Source of the DNA: Spirochaetota bacterium
GTDB taxonomy: Bacteria > Spirochaetota > Brachyspiria > Brachyspirales > JACRPF01
Direction: 5' to 3'
NCBI GenBank assembly: GCA_016214035.1
Contig: JACRPF010000006.1
Coordinates: 124,001-188,000 of the forward strand
Length of the DNA stretch: 64,000 nt
Positions within the stretch are counted from its first letter, which is position 1; each line of letters begins with the position of its first letter. Positions 60,275 to 64,000 of the stretch are shown here, piece by piece. The translations under genes and the position numbers were made by a program. The notes beneath the pieces are model-generated. The model saw nothing but the letters and a program-made list of their open reading frames with translations, was not told the DNA's origin and searched no databases.

Positions 60275-61678
60275 TCAGTCATCTTTCTTTTCATGATGTC
60301 GCGGCGCATTTAACCGCCGGAAGATGAGCGCGGGCAGCGCCACCATGCGTGACGGCCAGTCTTCTATGATAGCGGCAATCACATCGCGCGGATGGGCGCT
60401 TTCCGGTTCTTTTATGCGCAGCGCAAGCGGGATACAGAGTATGCGGAGCACCGTGCTCAACAGGAACAGATACTGATAATTATTCCACGTATGTCCGAAG
60501 AGCCCGATATCATGCCCTTCCCAGAGCTGAAGCAGTACGCCGCCGACGATAGCCGATAATCCACCGGCGAGACCCGGTAGCGATGCGATTGCCGCTGCGA
60601 ACATGCCGCGGTTCTCGCGCGGAGCCATGCGGAGCATGAACCCGTTCGTCGAAAGCTGCTGGCCGACGTTGAGCATATTGTCCGCGATGAAAAATATCGA
60701 CAGGCCCCAGAAGGCGGTCTCTTTTGTTATGAAAAAAAAGATGAGCGGAGCAAGCGGCTTGAGCGCTGTGCAGAGCACCAGTACCGGACGGCTCCCGTAG
60801 CGGTCGATGAGTTTTCCCAACGGTTTGGCGCCTAACGCGCTACCGATGCCGGGTGTCCACCAGATTATCATCACCTGCCAGAGCGGAAGTCCCAGCACCT
60901 TGAGTACATAGAGGAGCATGAATACCGCGGCGATCATCGCGGATGCCGCATACGCACAGTTCCAGATCATGTAGCTTCTGAACTGCGGCTGACGCATCGG
61001 CTCGAGTATCGTTTCGAGGATGGGACGCACATGCACCGGCGCGGGTTCGGGCTCATGTATCCACAGAAAAAGGATGATATCCACAACACCGGCGAGAACA
61101 CCGCAGATGACGACGATGGTGAACGCCTCAGGCAGTGTTAATCCCAGCGAAGCATATTTGAAGCCGAACACCGTGAGCGGGATATATGCGATGAGCCACA
61201 CGATCTGCTGCCAGCGCACACGCCCGCCCCAGTAACGACTGATGATGCGCCGCGGGATAAGGTCCCCCATCCATGAGAACCATATCGGCGGACCTATGTT
61301 CTGCAGAAGATTGGAAAGCGCGAGCATCACGAGCATGAGCGCGATGCGTGTTGACACCGCAAGTCCCGGAATGAGCGGCGTGAGCACTACACCGAGCCAC
61401 ATGATGCGCCCCGATATTATCAGCCACATGAAAACCGCACGCCGGGAGCGTAGCCGGTTGCTCCATAACGCTCCCAGGAACTGGAAACTGACCATTATCA
61501 TGGGAATGCCGCTGAGTATGCCGAAATGGACTTCGGTAAAACCGAGCTTGCGGAAATAGTCGGTGGCCATCGGGCTGCCGACAGCGGCGCCGTAGAGCAT
61601 CGCAAGACAGCCGGCAACGGTAACCAGCGCAAGCGAACGCTGCAGTATTGAGGGAAGTTTCACGGATGGTTTGTTCAT
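60275..61678 (-). CDS. MFS transporter
   Basis: The 467-residue protein has about 12 predicted membrane helices. GDLIPRRIISRYWGGR lies in the loop region typical of MFS and KPLGKLIDRYGSRPVL is the second loop motif. Beside the GH36 gene it is likely to import oligosaccharides or hexoses, but substrate is inferred from context only. It is the only sugar-transport candidate in the window: no ABC or TonB-linked system was seen. It has its own promoter at 61698-61726. Confidence 0.88.
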   Translation of the reverse strand: MNKPSVKLPSILQRSLALVTVAGCLAMLYGAAVGSPMATDYFRKLGFTEVHFGILSGIPMIMVSFQFLGALWSNRLRSRRAVFMWLIISGRIMWLGVVLTPLIPGLAVSTRIALMLVMLALSNLLQNIGPPIWFSWMGDLIPRRIISRYWGGRVRWQQIVWLIAYIPLTVFGFKYASLGLTLPEAFTIVVICGVLAGVVDIILFLWIHEPEPAPVHVRPILETILEPMRQPQFRSYMIWNCAYAASAMIAAVFMLLYVLKVLGLPLWQVMIIWWTPGIGSALGAKPLGKLIDRYGSRPVLVLCTALKPLAPLIFFFITKETAFWGLSIFFIADNMLNVGQQLSTNGFMLRMAPRENRGMFAAAIASLPGLAGGLSAIVGGVLLQLWEGHDIGLFGHTWNNYQYLFLLSTVLRILCIPLALRIKEPESAHPRDVIAAIIEDWPSRMVALPALIFRRLNAPRHHEKKDD

Positions 61679-61697
61679 ACGAGGTGCCTTCGCGATA

Positions 61698-61726
61698 AGT
61701 ATACATCCTCTGCCCTATTTCATCAA
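61698..61726 (-). promoter_or_regulatory. Promoter of the MFS transporter gene
   Basis: Minus strand: TTGATG (61726-61721), 17 bases, TATACT (61703-61698). Confidence 0.6.
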
Positions 61727-61818
61727 ATCACGTCTGCGCTGTTACACAGAGTGGCCGGATATCATTGCAATATTCGGTGATACCGGTAAAATATGCATCA
61801 GCAGCCTGCGGAGTGCGC

Positions 61819-62148
61819 ATGAACATACAGACCGAGATACAAAACAACATGCTGATATTCACCCTGAACGGCGAGGTGGATATGTATCAGACCGCCGAGA
61901 TCAGAAACCAGCTTGATGAACTGTTATCCACAAACTCCGGTATCGAACATATCCTATTCGATTGCACCGCGGTAAAATATATGGATTCTAGCGGCGTGGG
62001 TCTTTTCGTCACCGTACGCAACAGGATGAAAAAACAGGGCATACGATTTTCGCTTTGCGGCCTGCGCGATCAGGTGAAAAAGCTCTTTGAACTTTCCGCC
62101 ATCAGCAGTCTTTTCACGGTATTCCCGAAACGAAGCGACGTCGTCTGA
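61819..62148 (+). CDS. STAS-domain anti-anti-sigma factor (SpoIIAA/RsbV-like)
   Basis: From ATG at 61819 the protein is 109 residues. KYMDSSGVGLFVTVRNRM near 54-71 holds the phosphorylatable Ser (Ser57/Ser58) of anti-anti-sigma factors. The protein likely binds an anti-sigma kinase that is not in this window. A longer in-frame reading to 61765 has no SD. A CGGAG SD precedes the chosen ATG. It is convergent with birA. Confidence 0.92.
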   Translation: MNIQTEIQNNMLIFTLNGEVDMYQTAEIRNQLDELLSTNSGIEHILFDCTAVKYMDSSGVGLFVTVRNRMKKQGIRFSLCGLRDQVKKLFELSAISSLFTVFPKRSDVV

Positions 62149-62156
62149 CGCGTCGC

Positions 62157-62912
62157 CTATGTCTGTTGTGAACTGAAGGTGACGTTTGATACCGGGCGGG
62201 TTACGCCGTCCGGGAACGTTATCATGAGCGCTCCGGTCTCCGTTATTTCCTTGATCACACCCGTCATCTCTTTTCCCTCATGCACAAAGCGCCTCTTCGT
62301 GCCGTAGAGCCGGTGATACGGACGCATGAGTTCGATAAAAAGCGCCGTCTCACCTGACAGATACGCCTGATATCTGAAGAACATTTTTATAAAGCCGTTT
62401 ATCAGTTCGTTCACATCGCCGTTGTATCCGTGCGCCGCAAGCGACGTGGCCGCAAATCCGCTGTCTGGGGCTATCGCGTCGCCTGAAACGTTGATACCGA
62501 TGCCGATGACCATGCGCTCGATAGCACCCGCTGCCGAATACAGCGACTCGATGAGTATTCCCGCAAGCTTCGCGTCGCCGATATAGATATCGTTCGGATA
62601 TTTTATTGAAACCCCGGCCGATACATACTGCTCTATCGCCTTGACGAGACAATAGCCCGTATAGAGCGACAGAAGCGTGTCCCCGCGAAGCGCCGGTGCA
62701 GGCAGCGCAAGCGTCATCATGATATCGCCCCGCGCTGAGCGCCACGGTCTTTTAAACCGTCCGTAGCCGCCGGTCTGTTCATACGCGAGCACCAGCGCGG
62801 CTTTCGCAAGCGGCATGGTCTTCGCGTACGTGTTCGTCGAATCGACCGAATCGACTACGACGACGTCCACCGGTGTGCCGGCGGTCAATGTTTCCGAATG
62901 GTACGTGAACAT
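62157..62912 (-). CDS. birA: Biotin-[acetyl-CoA carboxylase] ligase (BirA), catalytic domain only
   Basis: BirA biotinylates the carboxylase carrier protein. From ATG at 62912 the protein is 251 residues and has no N-terminal winged HTH, so it is not a repressor. DSTNTYAK near 24-31, QTGGYGRFKRPWRS near 46-59 (biotin/ATP loop), IKYPNDIYIGDAKLAGIL and VIGIGINVSG are the family motifs. A TTG at 62930 could extend it by six residues. The promoter -10 lies only six bases before this ATG, so the message is probably leaderless. Confidence 0.93.
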   Translation of the reverse strand: MFTYHSETLTAGTPVDVVVVDSVDSTNTYAKTMPLAKAALVLAYEQTGGYGRFKRPWRSARGDIMMTLALPAPALRGDTLLSLYTGYCLVKAIEQYVSAGVSIKYPNDIYIGDAKLAGILIESLYSAAGAIERMVIGIGINVSGDAIAPDSGFAATSLAAHGYNGDVNELINGFIKMFFRYQAYLSGETALFIELMRPYHRLYGTKRRFVHEGKEMTGVIKEITETGALMITFPDGVTRPVSNVTFSSQQT

Positions 62913-62918
62913 GACGAC

Positions 62919-62946
62919 ATTATAGTACAATCTGCGGCGTTGACAA
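62919..62946 (-). promoter_or_regulatory. birA promoter, apparently leaderless
   Basis: Minus strand: TTGTCA (62946-62941), 16 bases, TATAAT (62924-62919). Only six bases separate the -10 from the ATG at 62912, so transcription should begin at the start codon. No SD is present. It also overlaps the end of the upstream ilvN region by nine bases or less of spacing. Confidence 0.6.
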
Positions 62947-62954
62947 GCGGTATA

Positions 62955-63239
62955 TCAGACTTCATCAAAGACACGGTGTATGCGCTCATACACCGTGTCA
63001 CCGGCGTCATCGGCCACGGTAACACTCCGCACATCGACGAGCTTTTTTATCTGTTTGACGATTTGCGTAAGTCTTCCGTCATGTGCCACGAGTATATACA
63101 TCCTGCTGAGTGTCTCATCGATGGGGGCGCAGGCGATGGCCTCCATGTTGTACGCACGTCGTGAAAAAAGTCCCGTCACATGCGACATGACCCCCGGATG
63201 ATTCCTGACATCTATTTTAAGCAGTGCGCGGTTATTCAT
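62955..63239 (-). CDS. ilvN: Acetolactate synthase small regulatory subunit
   Basis: The 94-residue ACT-domain protein (LLKIDVRNHPGVMSHVTGLFSRRAYNMEAI) is the regulatory subunit that confers valine feedback inhibition on acetolactate synthase. It is short, like E. coli IlvN (about 96 residues), and lacks the longer C-terminal part of IlvH. Its ATG overlaps the ilvB stop by four bases, so the pair is translationally coupled. Confidence 0.93.
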   Translation of the reverse strand: MNNRALLKIDVRNHPGVMSHVTGLFSRRAYNMEAIACAPIDETLSRMYILVAHDGRLTQIVKQIKKLVDVRSVTVADDAGDTVYERIHRVFDEV

Positions 63240-64000
63240 AGTTCAGCTCCTATCATCTCATGATTCGCTTTACCCGGCGGCACGATCGGGTACACGTTCG
63301 CATCGGCGGGTATCGCCACGTCGATGAAGAGTGGCGCTTTCCCCGCGCTGTTCGACCGCAGCACATCGGCTATCGTTTCAGGCGTTGCACGCATCGCCGT
63401 TATGCCGAAACCGCGCGCGATGGTGACGAAATCGGGGTTCTTCTGAAACCGTGACGCAATATACCGCTTGCCGAAAAACAGTTCCTGCTGCTGACGCACC
63501 AGTCCCAGATGACCGTTGTTGAAAAGTATTATCGTCACCGGCAGATTGAGTTCCGCAAGCGTTGCAAGCTCCTGTATGTTCATGAGTATCGATCCGTCGC
63601 CGCTCATGCAGCAGACAGGTGTATCGGGATTGACAAGCGATGCGCCTATCGCCGCGGGCAGACCGAAGCCCATGGTTCCGAGGCCGCCCGACGTGAGCAG
63701 TTGCCGGGGACGCACGCAGTTCCACGTCTGCGCCGTCCACATCTGATGCTGCCCCACGTCGGTGGTGACAATAACATTGTCGCCGAAATAGGACTGTGCC
63801 GCGGCGACCACATGCGCCGGATGCGTGTCGCTCACGGTGAGCGGCGGATGCATCGATTTCAGTTCGGCGATACGCGCGCGCCAGGCGCTTCGTTTATTTT
63901 CCGTAATATGCGGCAGAAGAAGTTTCAGCGTCTGTGAAACATCGGCCACGATATGCATATCCGTGGCCCGTATCTTCCCTATCTCCGCGTCGTCGATATC
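63236..64000 (-). CDS. ilvB: Acetolactate synthase large subunit, C-terminal part (start outside window)
   Basis: The frame is open to base 64000, with DIDDAEIGKIR at the edge matching the conserved DIDPAEIGK segment. An internal Met at 63958 is not the start. The ThDP-binding motif MSGDGSILMNIQELATLAE ... FNNGHLGLV is intact, and TSGGLGTMGFGLPAAIGAS precedes it. The protein makes acetolactate for valine, leucine and isoleucine synthesis. About 255 residues are visible. It is followed by ilvN in the same operon. Confidence 0.95.
   Translation of the reverse strand, partial: DIDDAEIGKIRATDMHIVADVSQTLKLLLPHITENKRSAWRARIAELKSMHPPLTVSDTHPAHVVAAAQSYFGDNVIVTTDVGQHQMWTAQTWNCVRPRQLLTSGGLGTMGFGLPAAIGASLVNPDTPVCCMSGDGSILMNIQELATLAELNLPVTIILFNNGHLGLVRQQQELFFGKRYIASRFQKNPDFVTIARGFGITAMRATPETIADVLRSNSAGKAPLFIDVAIPADANVYPIVPPGKANHEMIGAEL

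Noticed and set aside
1..64000. CRISPR array, transposase or phage genes
   Set aside because: No regularly spaced repeats, cas genes, transposase or integrase motifs were found; the only long repeat seen is the 48-base pair at 43.8 and 46.7 kb.

Overview
The window is a GC-balanced (about half G+C by eye) bacterial chromosome segment with about 53 protein genes. I found no tRNA or rRNA gene, no CRISPR array and no recognisable transposase, and no gene-free stretch exceeds 300 bases. The organism appears Gram-negative (kdsB for LPS Kdo, an NRPS-free envelope gene set, many Sec signal peptides), anaerobic (group 4 [NiFe]-hydrogenase complex) and specialised in plant or algal polysaccharides. 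The style (LacI and XylR/AraC-type regulators beside exported glycoside hydrolases, Gfo/Idh/MocA oxidoreductases, beta-helix proteins, T9SS-like C-terminal domains) recalls Spirochaetota or the PVC/Lentisphaerota group. I cannot decide between them from sequence alone.

Layout. 1-1073: start of a secreted glycoside hydrolase (GH), leaving the window. 1.15-2.15 kb: Gfo/Idh oxidoreductase. 2.3-5.2 kb: nadA, leuB, a pabA/trpG amidotransferase. 5.2-8.0 kb: a three-gene minus-strand operon (histidine phosphatase, ComEC-like MBL hydrolase, phospholipase C-fold protein with NPCBM domain). 8.0-15.4 kb: a LacI regulon, with two large secreted GHs and lacI under a shared palindromic operator. 15.5-19.4 kb: a tightly overlapping housekeeping operon, aroQ - coiled-coil TPR protein - LUD protein - kdsB - truB. 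19.4-29.8 kb: a minus-strand operon for a formate-hydrogenlyase-like complex (FdhF-like, HydB-like, HydG-like, HycI-like protease, antiporter-like subunit, HycE, HycD, HycF, HycG) ending in a receiver-domain protein. 30-36.4 kb: SEC-C protein, AraC regulator, beta-helix protein, then a membrane protein - deacetylase - XylR-like regulator operon.

36.5-43.6 kb: a 1092-residue GH, Gfo/Idh, GT2, TRIC-type channel, SDR. 43.6-46.7 kb: a pseudogene fragment and a GH10 plus agarase-like pair bracketed by a direct repeat. 46.7-53 kb: GH, M14 carboxypeptidase with carbohydrate-binding modules, GH5. 53-56 kb: radical SAM, GNAT-like, and an orphan 541-residue protein. 56.2-61.7 kb: CBM-GH, GH36, MFS transporter. 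61.8-64 kb: STAS protein, birA, ilvN, ilvB (leaving the window).

How it fits together. The GH genes (arabinofuranosidase-like, xylanase, cellulase-like, alpha-galactosidase) would release sugars outside the cell, the MFS carrier and Gfo/Idh enzymes would take them up and oxidise them, and the hydrogenase complex would dispose of fermentation electrons as H2 while conserving ion gradient. The points most worth attention are the FdhF homologue with Gly (codon GGA) at the aligned Sec/Cys position, the CBM-carrying M14 peptidase sharing a C-terminal domain with its GH neighbour, the three-site LacI operator set, and several apparently leaderless promoters.
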